13,384 nt of DNA from Bin55 sp965199895 (GCA_965199895.1 CBDATJ010000009.1:1-13384), one strand, 5' to 3'. Positions 1 through 8,533 are shown, counted from the stretch's first letter. Notes: generated by a model not told the origin, from the letters alone. Made by a program: numbers and translations.

Positions 1-626
1 GACAAATATGCGTCTTGTGCTAATTCTGGTTCAGCGCAAATCACTTCTACTTTTCCATTCGCTGCCAGTGTCGTCCCACTAGCTAAACCTCCACCTCCCA
101 CCGGTACCCAAATTTGATCTAAATCAGGTACCTCATCTAGCAGCTCCAATGCAGCGGTTCCTTGTCCTCCAACTATTCGGGTATCGTCGTATGGATGAAT
201 GAAGGTTGCTTTTTGGTTCTCAATAAACTCCTCTACCACGAACTCTCTATCCTTGAGAGATGTTCCACAGTACACCAGGTTAGCCCCATGTTGTTTCATG
301 TTCGCTAGTTTCACCTTGGTGGTATCCTCGGGAACAATCACATGGGTTTGTAGATTCCGAAGACTACCCGCCCAAGCTAATGCAGCTCCGTGATTACCTG
401 ATGAATGGGTCACAATAGAGCGAACGGATTCGCTCAACTGCATGACAGTATTGGTGGCTCCGCGAGCTTTGAATGACCCAGTTTGCTGTCTATTCTCACA
501 TTTGAAGTAGACCTTCGCACCCAATAACTCATCCATCTTCTGGGAGTGCCGGACCGGAGTCCTGTTGATATGCGGATTGATTCGTTTAGCAGCTTGTTCA
601 ACGTGCGTGCGCGTAAGTTCTATCAA
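1..626 (-). CDS. PLP-dependent threonine/serine dehydratase family enzyme (partial, 3' end outside window)
   Basis: Fold-type II pyridoxal-phosphate enzyme of the threonine dehydratase / serine racemase group; members deaminate Thr or Ser to 2-oxoacids, or racemise Ser. Seen in the 208 residues present: an N-terminal NRTPV segment (about 21-25), the GSFKARGA motif with the expected PLP-binding Lys at about 53, SSGNHG (about 75-80), and the glycine loop VGGGGLASG (about 176-184) that would hold the PLP phosphate. The only NTG codon between the upstream in-frame TAG and the conserved N-terminal segment is TTG at 626-624. Starting at the first ATG (about 536) would remove conserved sequence. The TTG lies one base after the glnS stop, so the gene is probably co-transcribed and translationally coupled with glnS. 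The C-terminal part is outside the window, so a regulatory ACT domain (biosynthetic IlvA) cannot be checked. Family is confident; exact substrate is not. Confidence 0.88.
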   Translation of the reverse strand, partial: MIELTRTHVEQAAKRINPHINRTPVRHSQKMDELLGAKVYFKCENRQQTGSFKARGATNTVMQLSESVRSIVTHSSGNHGAALAWAGSLRNLQTHVIVPEDTTKVKLANMKQHGANLVYCGTSLKDREFVVEEFIENQKATFIHPYDDTRIVGGQGTAALELLDEVPDLDQIWVPVGGGGLASGTTLAANGKVEVICAEPELAQDAYL

Positions 627-627
627 A

Positions 628-2280
628 TCAACTCGGTTTCCATCTCTGATGGAGCGAAACTGCTCTGTGAAAGACTAACGTACCCATTTGTTTCTCTAGA
701 TCTCTGTCTCTCCGGTAAAAGCCTAGTCTTTCAAATTGATAGATTTTGAAATCAGCATCAACAGCTGCTTGCTCCAATGCCCCAGAATACCTGGTCATAG
801 AGTTTTCATTGAGCTCATCTTTTAATTCTCCCTTTCCTGGAATCCGGACGTTGAATAGCTTCTCATAGTCTCGTAGTTCAATTTCAACTGCATTAGCTTG
901 CGAAACAAATTGAATCACCCCCTTGGGCCTTATCCCACTGGTATCCTGACCACTTCTAGAATCAGGAAAGTAATGAGCACGAATTAAGACGACATCACCC
1001 GATTCGTCTTTCACAACCTCATCACATCTGATAATGAAAGCGTATCGGAGTCTCACCACACCACCCGGAACTAACCTTTTAAATTTGGGTGGTGGGTCGT
1101 CAGAAAAATCAGAAGCATCAATGTAAATATATCGTCCAAATCCTAGTTTTCGCGTCCCCCACTCTGGATTTTTTGGATGCCAAGGTGCTTCTAGTTCCAG
1201 ATTCTCACCCTCAAAGTTGGTAATCTCCACCTTGATCGGATTACGTACAGCCATCACACGTCGACTGTCTTTCTCAAGATCATTGCGGACACAATAATCC
1301 AATAGCTCCGGTGCAACATAGTTCGCTTGTTTAGTAACACCTACTCGTTGACAAAACTGTCGGATTGAGCTTGGCGGAACTCCTTTTCGACGTAGTCCTG
1401 CTAGTGTGGGCATTCGAGGATCATCCCATCCCAAAACAATTCCTTGTTCGACCAACTGATTGAGTACTCTTTTTGACATCAATTGATACTCAAGACCCAA
1501 TCGAGAAAACTCAATCTGTGGAGGATGAAAGTTCACGTTCACACTGTCGAGTACCCAGTCATAAAGCGGTCGATGATCCTCAAACTCCAATGTACACAAC
1601 GAGTGCGTAATCCCTTCCAAAGCATCACACAAGCAATGTGTGAAGTCGTACATTGGGTAAATGCACCATTCGTCACCCGTTCGATGATGGTGTGCATGAA
1701 TGATTCGATACAACACCGGATCCCGCAAGTTGATGTTCGGAGATTGCATGTCGATCTTGGCTCTGAGTGTCCGACTGCCGTTCGGAAACTCTCCCCCTCT
1801 CATGCGACCAAAAAGTTCTCGGTTTTCTTCAACGGGTCGATTGCGATAGGGGCTATCTATCCCTGGTTCGGTTAGAGTTCCTCGGGTTGCTTGCAGCTCT
1901 TCAAAACTCAAGTCACACACATAGGCTTTACCCCGATTGATGAGCTGTTCAGCAAATCCATAAAGCTCAGCAAAATAGTCAGACGCAAAGGTCAGACGAT
2001 CTTCCCAATCAAAGCCCAACCATTTCACATCACTTTTGATGGCTTCAACATATTCGACACTTTCATTCAGGGGATTGGTATCGTCGAAACGAAGGTAAGT
2101 CACCCCTCCAAACTCTTGGGCTACACCAAAATTTAAGCAAATTGATTTGGCATGGCCCAGGTGTAAAAAACCATTGGGTTCGGGCGGAAATCGTGTTACA
2201 ATTTGTTTGTCAACCAACCCCTCCCGGTGATCATGGGCGATGCGTTCGCGGATGAAATCTCGTGCGTTTTCGTCGTTCAT
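628..2280 (-). CDS. glnS: Glutamine--tRNA ligase (GlnRS)
   Basis: Class Ic aminoacyl-tRNA synthetase that charges tRNA-Gln with glutamine using ATP in the cytoplasm. At 550 residues it is close to the E. coli enzyme. The HIGH-type motif is HLGH at residues 40-43, inside PPEPNGFLHLGHAKS. The KMSKR-type loop reads LMSKR at 267-271. The stretch DDTNP (66-70) and the following GWDDPRMPTL segment (about 284-293) are typical of GlnRS rather than GluRS. The C-terminal 200 residues match the two anticodon-binding beta-barrels. The ATG at 2280 directly precedes the conserved N-terminus. The gene stops with TGA at 630-628, one base before the putative TTG start of the dehydratase. It is divergent from the transglutaminase-like gene, with only 44 bases between the two starts. 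Presence of glnS implies direct charging of tRNA-Gln. Confidence 0.97.
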   Translation of the reverse strand: MNDENARDFIRERIAHDHREGLVDKQIVTRFPPEPNGFLHLGHAKSICLNFGVAQEFGGVTYLRFDDTNPLNESVEYVEAIKSDVKWLGFDWEDRLTFASDYFAELYGFAEQLINRGKAYVCDLSFEELQATRGTLTEPGIDSPYRNRPVEENRELFGRMRGGEFPNGSRTLRAKIDMQSPNINLRDPVLYRIIHAHHHRTGDEWCIYPMYDFTHCLCDALEGITHSLCTLEFEDHRPLYDWVLDSVNVNFHPPQIEFSRLGLEYQLMSKRVLNQLVEQGIVLGWDDPRMPTLAGLRRKGVPPSSIRQFCQRVGVTKQANYVAPELLDYCVRNDLEKDSRRVMAVRNPIKVEITNFEGENLELEAPWHPKNPEWGTRKLGFGRYIYIDASDFSDDPPPKFKRLVPGGVVRLRYAFIIRCDEVVKDESGDVVLIRAHYFPDSRSGQDTSGIRPKGVIQFVSQANAVEIELRDYEKLFNVRIPGKGELKDELNENSMTRYSGALEQAAVDADFKIYQFERLGFYRRDRDLEKQMGTLVFHRAVSLHQRWKPS

Positions 2281-2295
2281 GGAGTTAATTTTAGG

Positions 2296-2301
2296 AATAT
2301 A
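2296..2301 (-). promoter_or_regulatory. Possible -10 element for glnS (TATATT)
   Basis: On the minus strand the hexamer TATATT lies about 15 bases upstream of the glnS ATG, in the 44-base gap to the divergent gene. I see no convincing -35 element 17 bases further up, so this is a weak call based on a single hexamer. Confidence 0.25.
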
Positions 2302-2324
2302 CCGTTTACGTTTATCAGCGGTTC

Positions 2325-3746
2325 ATGAGCCAACCAGAGCTCATGTGCACCATCCACACACCCACACAGCACTGCGGTTGGTTCACTCCGTTAGAGTACG
2401 GGGTTGCGACCGCTCTCTTTTGCTTAGTTATTGCTGTGGGAGGATGTGGGGCTGTAGAGTCTAATGACCATCTCAAGAAGTTAGCAACCGCCCATTTAGT
2501 CCCAGCGCACTACCTCATTTCGCATAAAGAGCAACCCATCGGGACACTGCAACTCTCCGGGAAACTGACCTCCGATGGTGGTTTTCAGTTCCAACGGAAG
2601 ATGAGAATGCCTTCGTCCGCAGTATTGATGCTCACCACTGACACCACCTACACGTTTAACGGTCGTGCTCCCTTTAGCCTCACTTATGCGTTCAAGGAAA
2701 CCTTTGAAGAATCAACAGACACTGTATTGGAGCGGGCGATTTTCGACTCGGAAAAATTAGCTGCGACTCACCCATTTGATTCGGTGAAAGATCTACCTAC
2801 TTATCTCGTATTGGAGCATTGGCTCATGAACCCAAGTCGCTCTGATTCCATCTCTGTCTCAGCAACTGGGGCTTCTCTTGGTGATCGAGAGGATGAAGTC
2901 ACCACCTGGACCATTTCTGAAATAAGGGACAACCAGATTGAGATCAAGAGCTCCACAAACCAACTCGCCACTTATGAACTCATGGAAGGTATCCCAATCT
3001 TAGTGTCTTCAAAAGGTTCAAACGGTCTTGAAATCAGGAAAGTTTCTGAAAAAGAGTCCCTCAGTGCAGAAATGCAAGTTCAAGATTACCCGTTAAATTT
3101 GCAAATCCCCGTTAACGAACCGATCCAAAATGCTTACGCACTGAAAACACTCACCGTTCAATTGACATTCAAAGATAATCAAGCTGGTCCGTGGAATCAG
3201 GTTTTGAATGACGATGGTTTGCTAGTTTCCCAAACAGACGCTCCCTTAGAACTTTGGTTTGACTGGTGGGATGAGGATCTGCGCCCAAAATTAACTTCTG
3301 AAGTTTCGAGAGCTGCGAAGTCTATTTCAAGTACACGACACACGGAGATGCAGCGCATTGAGTCTCTCATTGAATATATTTACGAATACTTCGACTATGA
3401 AGAGACGCTTGCACCTCAACCCGTCATTCAGACTCTTAGAAATCGAAAGGGTGATTGCGCAGATTTCGCACGCTTGTTTACATCGTTAGCTAGCGCTCTA
3501 AACCTAAACTCTAGAGTAGTCACAGGGATCGCTTACGACTCCCGCACACACACCTTTCAGACTCACGCTTGGAACCAAGTTCTACTCTCCGACGGAACTG
3601 TTAAAAGCATCGATGCAACCTGGGATCAAACCACCACTGACGCTACCCATATTGAATTTCCTCGTGCGTTTCAGTATGAAATACTAGAGTCATTGGCTAA
3701 TATGACGATCCACGTAATCGAAACCGAGTACGAAGAACTCAACTGA
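2325..3746 (+). CDS. Transglutaminase-like domain protein, probable lipoprotein
   Basis: 473-residue protein with a transglutaminase-like (papain-fold) domain near the C-terminus. The expected catalytic triad is visible: Cys378 in KGDCADFA, His414 in THAWNQV and Asp430 in KSIDATWD. Bacterial members are usually proteases or peptide-processing hydrolases rather than cross-linkers, so the activity is inferred. A hydrophobic segment at about 26-38 is followed by VGGC at 38-41, a loose lipobox, suggesting envelope anchoring through Cys41. Residues 60-320 form an uncharacterised region rich in beta-type sequence. The start is uncertain: ATG 2325 and ATG 2343 are both in frame, neither has a clear Shine-Dalgarno, and either leaves an unusually long n-region before the hydrophobic stretch. 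The TGA stop is followed after 44 bases by the MDR oxidoreductase, so co-transcription is possible. The natural substrate is unknown. Confidence 0.82.
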   Translation: MSQPELMCTIHTPTQHCGWFTPLEYGVATALFCLVIAVGGCGAVESNDHLKKLATAHLVPAHYLISHKEQPIGTLQLSGKLTSDGGFQFQRKMRMPSSAVLMLTTDTTYTFNGRAPFSLTYAFKETFEESTDTVLERAIFDSEKLAATHPFDSVKDLPTYLVLEHWLMNPSRSDSISVSATGASLGDREDEVTTWTISEIRDNQIEIKSSTNQLATYELMEGIPILVSSKGSNGLEIRKVSEKESLSAEMQVQDYPLNLQIPVNEPIQNAYALKTLTVQLTFKDNQAGPWNQVLNDDGLLVSQTDAPLELWFDWWDEDLRPKLTSEVSRAAKSISSTRHTEMQRIESLIEYIYEYFDYEETLAPQPVIQTLRNRKGDCADFARLFTSLASALNLNSRVVTGIAYDSRTHTFQTHAWNQVLLSDGTVKSIDATWDQTTTDATHIEFPRAFQYEILESLANMTIHVIETEYEELN

Positions 3747-3790
3747 CCACCATCTTACTCCTCACAGCTGTTGAGATAAGGTAATTCATC

Positions 3791-4789
3791 TTGCAATCCA
3801 AAGAAATCCATCTCTTCAACCGACCAGTTGGTCATCCCCAACCCTCCGACTTCAGCGTTGTTGAAACTACTCTCCCTGAACCAAAGGACGGCGAAATTCT
3901 CGTCAAGAATGAGTATTTGAGCGTTGATCCGTATATGCGACCCAGGATGATCCAACAGAGATCCTATGTTCCTAGTTTTGAATTAAACCAACCCCTTGAA
4001 GGTGGAGCGATAGGGCAAGTCATCCAAACGAACAACGCCGATGTTGCAGAGGGTGACCTTGTCGAAAGCATGTATGGTTGGCGGGAGCGTTTCGTCACCC
4101 ATGGTGCTAGAGTCAGAGTTATCAAAAATCCAGGACCACAGCCGTCTGCTTACCTCGGAATACTCGGAATGCCTGGTTTAACTGCTTATGTAGGTACGAT
4201 CCTTATCGGAGATGTTTCCGAAGGAGATACCGTATTCGTATCAGGTGCAGCAGGCGCAGTAGGTAGCGTAGCCGGTCAGATCGCAAAGACCAAAGGATGC
4301 CAAGTGATTGGAAGTGCGGGAAGTGCAGAAAAGGTTGACTACTTAAAGGACGAACTCGGCTTTGATGGTGCCTTCAACTACAAAGATGGAGATCTCAACA
4401 AACTACTGCGTCATAGCCTTAATGGACAAGAAATCAACTTCTATTTTGACAATGTGGGTGGAGATCATCTACAAGCAGCCCTGCACTCTATGGCACACCG
4501 AGGTCGAATTGCTTTGTGTGGAGCGATTGCTCAGTACAACTTGACGGAACCCGTCCCTGGTCCGAACAACTTACTGATTGCGGTGGCGAAAGAGTTGTTA
4601 ATTCAAGGTTTCATCGTCACCAGTTACCAACAACACGCACCTCAGTTCTATGCCAACATGTACCAGTGGATGGAGTCAGGTGCTGTGAAATATCGTGAAA
4701 CCATCTATGAAGGGATTGAGTCGATGACCGATGCGTTTTTGGGACTCTTCAGTGGAGAAAACATCGGCAAGATGATTGTTAAAGTGTAG
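3791..4789 (+). CDS. NADP-dependent oxidoreductase, zinc-independent MDR family (CurA / leukotriene B4 dehydrogenase-like)
   Basis: 332-residue medium-chain dehydrogenase/reductase of the group containing curcumin reductase CurA, YncB and prostaglandin/2-alkenal reductases. These enzymes use NADPH to reduce carbon-carbon double bonds of enones and related electrophiles. The signature YLSVDPYMRPRM is at about 42-53, the Rossmann loop SGAAGAVGSVAGQ at about 151-163, and YFDNVGGDHLQAAL follows, as usual for the family. The Cys cluster of zinc-binding MDR proteins is absent. The proposed start is TTG at 3791, with AAGG at 3778-3781 nine bases upstream; no ATG precedes the conserved N-terminal motif (the first Met is residue 49). 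The stop lies 14 bases from the stop of the convergent dctM, with no obvious terminator hairpin between. Physiological substrate unknown; detoxification of reactive carbonyls is a guess from the family. Confidence 0.9.
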   Translation: MQSKEIHLFNRPVGHPQPSDFSVVETTLPEPKDGEILVKNEYLSVDPYMRPRMIQQRSYVPSFELNQPLEGGAIGQVIQTNNADVAEGDLVESMYGWRERFVTHGARVRVIKNPGPQPSAYLGILGMPGLTAYVGTILIGDVSEGDTVFVSGAAGAVGSVAGQIAKTKGCQVIGSAGSAEKVDYLKDELGFDGAFNYKDGDLNKLLRHSLNGQEINFYFDNVGGDHLQAALHSMAHRGRIALCGAIAQYNLTEPVPGPNNLLIAVAKELLIQGFIVTSYQQHAPQFYANMYQWMESGAVKYRETIYEGIESMTDAFLGLFSGENIGKMIVKV

Positions 4790-4803
4790 GGATCTGTCTG
4801 CTC

Positions 4804-6081
4804 CTAGAAGTGCTTATACCACATTGAGAAGAACGGAACGTAAGTTACCAGCAATAACACAATCAGCAATACACCCATAAACGGGAGTGATGCAGCGTAG
4901 AGGTCGAGCACAGAGCGCTTAAATCGATAACTCGCAATAAATAGGTTCATGCCAATCGGTGGTGTGAAATAACCTATCTGTAGGTTTGCGATAAAAATGA
5001 TTCCTAGATGAACAGGGTGAATCCCATAACCCGCAGCAACGGGCAATAGCAACGGCACCATAATTACGGTCGCTGAAAAAATATCCAAAAACGCACCCAA
5101 GATCAATAGCACTACGTTGAGCAGTATCAAGAAAATTAGAGGGTTTGAAATCTGTTCATTGATGACGCTAAACAACTGTGATGCTATTTGAGCATCAACG
5201 AAGTAGTTGGTCAACGCTAATGCTGTACCCAAGATCAAAATGATGCTACCGACCATGATCATCGAGTCTTGAATCACTTTCGGAAGCGCTTTGATCGAAA
5301 TCTCTTTGTAGACAAAGACTTCGACAAGCAATACATAGAGTGCGGTAAACGCAGCTACTTCTGACACAGCGAATAAACCAGAGTAGATTCCGGCAATCAC
5401 CAACAGCGGCAATGGGATCTCCCACTTACATGCCAACATCGCCTTCCACACTCTCTTGCTGTCAAATTTCGACATGGCTGCTTTGGATTCACTCAACATC
5501 GCATAAGCCGATAGTGCCATGATCATCAAGGCAGCTGGGAGCAAACCTGCGATGAACAACTCTTGGATCGCGAATTCCTCTCCCACATTGAGTTGCTGTG
5601 CGACGATGCCGTACAGAATCAAAGGAACACTAGGAACAAGGAGTAAACCCAAACTACCGGAAGCAGTGACATGTCCCAGACTAAATTTCTCAGAGTAACC
5701 TGATCTCACCAACATCGGATATAAGATCGCTCCTAACGCGACAATGGTGACCCCCGATGCTCCGGTCAACGCTGTGAATGCAGCACAAACTACAAAGCCC
5801 ACTACAGCGAGTCCCGCGGGCATCCATCCAAACAAGCTGGTGACTAGTTCCATAAATCGCTTGGAGGTGTTGGATCCTGCTAGCATGTAGCCGGCAAACG
5901 TGAACAACGGCAGTGAGACGAGCAGCGGCGTATTGGATAACCGCAGTATTTCGGTAGAAATAACCACAAATCCAATATCCGCTATCACATAACACAACAT
6001 CGTTGCAGCCAAAATCACCGTGAACAGCGGTGCACCGCATAAAGCGAGCAATACCACTGCCATGATGCCAAGTGCGATCAT
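4804..6081 (-). CDS. dctM: TRAP transporter large permease subunit (DctM family)
   Basis: 425-residue, highly hydrophobic protein with about a dozen predicted membrane segments, the usual size for DctM. This is the sodium-coupled translocating subunit of tripartite ATP-independent periplasmic (TRAP) transporters in the inner membrane. Family-typical sequence includes PLFTFAGYMLAGS near residue 60, FTALTGASGVTIVALG near 107, and the late stretch IFIANLQIGYFTPPIGMNLF. The ATG at 6081 overlaps the dctQ stop by four bases (ATGA), indicating translational coupling in the tatT-dctP-dctQ-dctM order. The gene ends convergently with the MDR oxidoreductase. The substrate cannot be read from this subunit. 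Confidence 0.95.
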   Translation of the reverse strand: MIALGIMAVVLLALCGAPLFTVILAATMLCYVIADIGFVVISTEILRLSNTPLLVSLPLFTFAGYMLAGSNTSKRFMELVTSLFGWMPAGLAVVGFVVCAAFTALTGASGVTIVALGAILYPMLVRSGYSEKFSLGHVTASGSLGLLLVPSVPLILYGIVAQQLNVGEEFAIQELFIAGLLPAALMIMALSAYAMLSESKAAMSKFDSKRVWKAMLACKWEIPLPLLVIAGIYSGLFAVSEVAAFTALYVLLVEVFVYKEISIKALPKVIQDSMIMVGSIILILGTALALTNYFVDAQIASQLFSVINEQISNPLIFLILLNVVLLILGAFLDIFSATVIMVPLLLPVAAGYGIHPVHLGIIFIANLQIGYFTPPIGMNLFIASYRFKRSVLDLYAASLPFMGVLLIVLLLVTYVPFFSMWYKHF

Positions 6082-6554
6082 TCTTCGGTTGGCTCAACAA
6101 ATAGGGCCAATGCAAAACGAATCGACATCACAAAACCGGAAATCGGAATAATGGCTACAAGAACCCAGAAGGGGATCACCCCTATACCGTAAGTTTTGTC
6201 TTGAAACTCCCACCAAACCAAGATCACTGCGTGGTAAGCAAAGAGAAAACAAATCACTGATGCTGCAGTATTAGCAACGATTCGAGCAACCTTCGACCAT
6301 TTTCCCGAGAGGAACCGGTCCAACAAGTCTATTCGAATGTGTCCTCCTTGTCGCACAGCCATCATTGCTCCGACCATGGTGATCCACAGCACCGCCATGC
6401 GAACCAGTTCGTCCCCCCAGCTCAATCCTAAGGAAAACCCACTGACATTCCTAAGGAGAACTTGAACTACTGCAACTAGGAGTAGCGTGACGAAAAGAGA
6501 GACTAGGACGACCGATTCACACCGTTGCAGTGCTCGAGTTATCCTATTCAGCAT
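6078..6554 (-). CDS. dctQ: TRAP transporter small permease subunit (DctQ family)
   Basis: 158-residue membrane protein with four hydrophobic segments at about 13-34, 51-66, 91-113 and 126-148, the standard DctQ topology. DctQ binds DctM and supports docking of the solute receptor. The central SWGDELVRMAVLW followed by GGHIRIDLLDRFL is characteristic of DctQ, where a WxxE/D-type stretch precedes helix 2 and a GxHIRID-type loop follows it. The ATG at 6554 overlaps the end of dctP by 11 bases, and AGGAG lies unusually close to this ATG. The gene overlaps dctM by four bases. Position between receptor and large permease supports the call. Confidence 0.93.
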   Translation of the reverse strand: MLNRITRALQRCESVVLVSLFVTLLLVAVVQVLLRNVSGFSLGLSWGDELVRMAVLWITMVGAMMAVRQGGHIRIDLLDRFLSGKWSKVARIVANTAASVICFLFAYHAVILVWWEFQDKTYGIGVIPFWVLVAIIPISGFVMSIRFALALFVEPTEE

Positions 6555-7560
6555 TCTCCTGACGAAACTTCTCCAAAACAGTCTTCAGGGTCTCATAAGC
6601 ATCTTCAGTTACAAATCCCTCTTCAATGGATTGAGACACTGCGTGGCGTGCAGTTTCCCGCCATTCATCAAGAATCTCTTCATCAGGAATGAGTAGTTCA
6701 ATCCCCTGTTCTATGAGCACATCAAGGGCGACTTCATGATCGGAGATCGTTGATTTTTCACCGATGCGAATAGCCTCCCGCATTTCAGTGAGCACGATAT
6801 CTTGATGCTCTTCGTCCAGTTTATCAAACGCTCGTTTGTCGAGGACAAAAACGACGAAGGTATACACTAGGGGTACTCCCAGCACATATTTGATTTGGGT
6901 GTGCCACTGTAGTGCAATGGCAGCAATGGGAGGCGAAGCTATCGCGTCGATTAAGCCTGTCTGCAATCCGGGCAAAACATCCACGAGAGTCAAGGGCACC
7001 GGAGCTATTCCAATGGTTCGGAGTGTGTGCTCTGCACCCTGGTTGTTCTCTGGAGTCCAGAATTTAAGCGAACGAGCATCACTAACGGATAGAGCAGGCT
7101 TACTTCCCATTGCATAAGCAAAACCGAGACCTGCAAGACCCAAGGGAACGATACCAGCTTCGTCTAGTTCTTCATACAGAACAGGATCAATTTCAGCTCT
7201 CACTGCATTGACCTCTTCGTTGTCCCGAAACACCATGGGTAATGAGTAAAGGTTCAAATCGGGGACTTCTGATGAGTAGACACTGGGTAGCAGGACTCCA
7301 CCTTGAAGTTGTCGAGCGCGAATTTTTCGTTTGACAGTGAAATCATCACCCATGACCCCGCCAGCGTAGAACTTGAACTTCACTTCTCCATCGGTCGCTT
7401 CTTCAATTCGATCAGCAGCTTCCCTGAGTTCGTTCATCAGCGCGGTTCCATCCGGTGCAGCTGAACCAATCTTTAATGTGGTTGCAGCGAACGCCATTGG
7501 GGCGCAAATAAGCACGAGAACCCAAGAGCTGATGAAGGCTCTACGTTCAAAAATAGTCAT
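6544..7560 (-). CDS. dctP: TRAP transporter solute-binding protein (DctP family, TatP type)
   Basis: Periplasmic receptor that captures solute and delivers it to DctQM. I choose ATG 7560, giving 338 residues: it has AAGGA eight bases upstream and begins a compact signal peptide ending AFA at about 23-25. The longer frame from 7626 only adds residues inside the upstream gene. The mature protein starts with ATTLKIGSAAPDGT, then FKFYAGGVMGDD, and carries the DctP-type VDVLPGLQTGLIDAIASPP at about 193-211. Where classical C4-dicarboxylate and sialate receptors have the carboxylate-binding Arg (KIRV-type), this protein reads LKFWTPEN (about 165-172), so that Arg appears to be absent. This fits TatP-type receptors, for which non-classical, possibly hydrophobic ligands have been proposed. 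The signal peptide contains ERRAFIS, similar to a twin-arginine motif. The gene overlaps tatT by 14 bases and dctQ by 11. Confidence 0.92.
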   Translation of the reverse strand: MTIFERRAFISSWVLVLICAPMAFAATTLKIGSAAPDGTALMNELREAADRIEEATDGEVKFKFYAGGVMGDDFTVKRKIRARQLQGGVLLPSVYSSEVPDLNLYSLPMVFRDNEEVNAVRAEIDPVLYEELDEAGIVPLGLAGLGFAYAMGSKPALSVSDARSLKFWTPENNQGAEHTLRTIGIAPVPLTLVDVLPGLQTGLIDAIASPPIAAIALQWHTQIKYVLGVPLVYTFVVFVLDKRAFDKLDEEHQDIVLTEMREAIRIGEKSTISDHEVALDVLIEQGIELLIPDEEILDEWRETARHAVSQSIEEGFVTEDAYETLKTVLEKFRQENAE

Positions 7561-8416
7561 CCGCATCATCCTTGAGCTTTTGAGCGAGATCTTGAGCGAT
7601 CCTATTCTGCAGGGTATATCCTTCAAAAACAGGGTCCGCGTTCAACACTTCATCCAACAAGTCATCGTGAAGTTCTCGATTGAGGGTCATTCTGGCGTAA
7701 TACTGTGCAAACAATACTTGTGCATAGAGATTTTTCCCCTCACTCAGTTCAATCGCTCTCTCAAAATGTTCGCGTGCTAACTCGGGGTTTCCGCCCATTG
7801 ATGCAGGCACCAGAGATTCAAACACAGCTTTGTATAAATGAGGTGAGCCCAGCTGATAGGACTCGTCTAAGTCCAACATTTTGTCGACTAGTAGGCTCAC
7901 TTTGGGCAATTGTGTCAATGCTCGGAAGTCGGAACTGTTGACTTCGAGCCAATTGGCCCATGCAACAAGCAGGACAAAAGTCGAATCGATAGTCCTTGGT
8001 CGCAGCGAAGCAATCACCGTCTCAGCTTCGTCAAATGGCATGGATTCAATACCACATGTCTTCTGCGTATCCAAACAACTTGCTTTGAGTGCTAATGCCT
8101 TCGACTTATCTGCAAATTGCTTTTGCCGAACCGGTTCAGTAACAAATGCGGCTGAATAGGCACTGTTGAGTAAAGAAGCTGAAGTGAGTAGCCCAACATC
8201 GGAGTCATTTCCTTCAAGAAGTGCCTCAACAAGTAACAGAAACGCCGGCAAACCATCCTTGACTACATCCAGATCTTCGCTGTTCATGATGGCGCGGGAA
8301 AAATCATCAGCCAGTTGAGTGGTGACATTGGAGACCAATACTTGGCACCCAACCAGGCTCAACCATACCGAGGAGACCAACACGATCAGTACAGCTCGCA
8401 TAGACTTCCTATTCAT
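7547..8416 (-). CDS. tatT: TRAP transporter TatT component family lipoprotein (TPR-like)
   Basis: 289-residue protein recognised as TatT, the helical TPR-like lipoprotein partner of TatP in TPAT systems (TPR-protein-associated TRAP transporters, described structurally in Treponema pallidum). A signal peptide ends in lipobox LVGC with Cys24, so it is likely lipidated and anchored at the periplasmic face. The rest is almost all alpha-helical; residues about 191-265 contain TPR-like pairs such as NPELAREHFERAIELSEGKN. First gene of the four-gene operon, overlapping dctP by 14 bases. Start choice: ATG 8416 gives a basic n-region (MNRKSMR) but has no Shine-Dalgarno; ATG 8401 (sixth codon) has AGGA five bases upstream and may be the true start. 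The role, known only for the family, is thought to be assembly with TatP and perhaps ligand handling. Confidence 0.88.
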   Translation of the reverse strand: MNRKSMRAVLIVLVSSVWLSLVGCQVLVSNVTTQLADDFSRAIMNSEDLDVVKDGLPAFLLLVEALLEGNDSDVGLLTSASLLNSAYSAAFVTEPVRQKQFADKSKALALKASCLDTQKTCGIESMPFDEAETVIASLRPRTIDSTFVLLVAWANWLEVNSSDFRALTQLPKVSLLVDKMLDLDESYQLGSPHLYKAVFESLVPASMGGNPELAREHFERAIELSEGKNLYAQVLFAQYYARMTLNRELHDDLLDEVLNADPVFEGYTLQNRIAQDLAQKLKDDADDYF

Positions 8417-8533
8417 AAACTACATTTTATTATTGCGTCGATACTGCAAGTGGAAATTCAACTCTCATCTACCGCAACTCTTCACGGGAATTTGCCTCAA
8501 ATTGGAACCGCATAATTTTTCAAATTTGTCAGA

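Noticed and set aside
1483..1875. 130-codon plus-strand ORF opposite glnS
   Set aside because: Shadow frame entirely inside the conserved glnS gene, with no family resemblance or ribosome site.
5690..6115. 141-codon minus-strand ORF overlapping dctM
   Set aside because: Alternate frame of dctM and dctQ, with Cys/His/Arg-rich composition typical of a shadow frame.
7561..7626. N-terminal extension of dctP from 7626
   Set aside because: It lies within the end of tatT and would put about 22 residues before the signal peptide. ATG 7560 has AAGGA at eight bases and a normal signal peptide.
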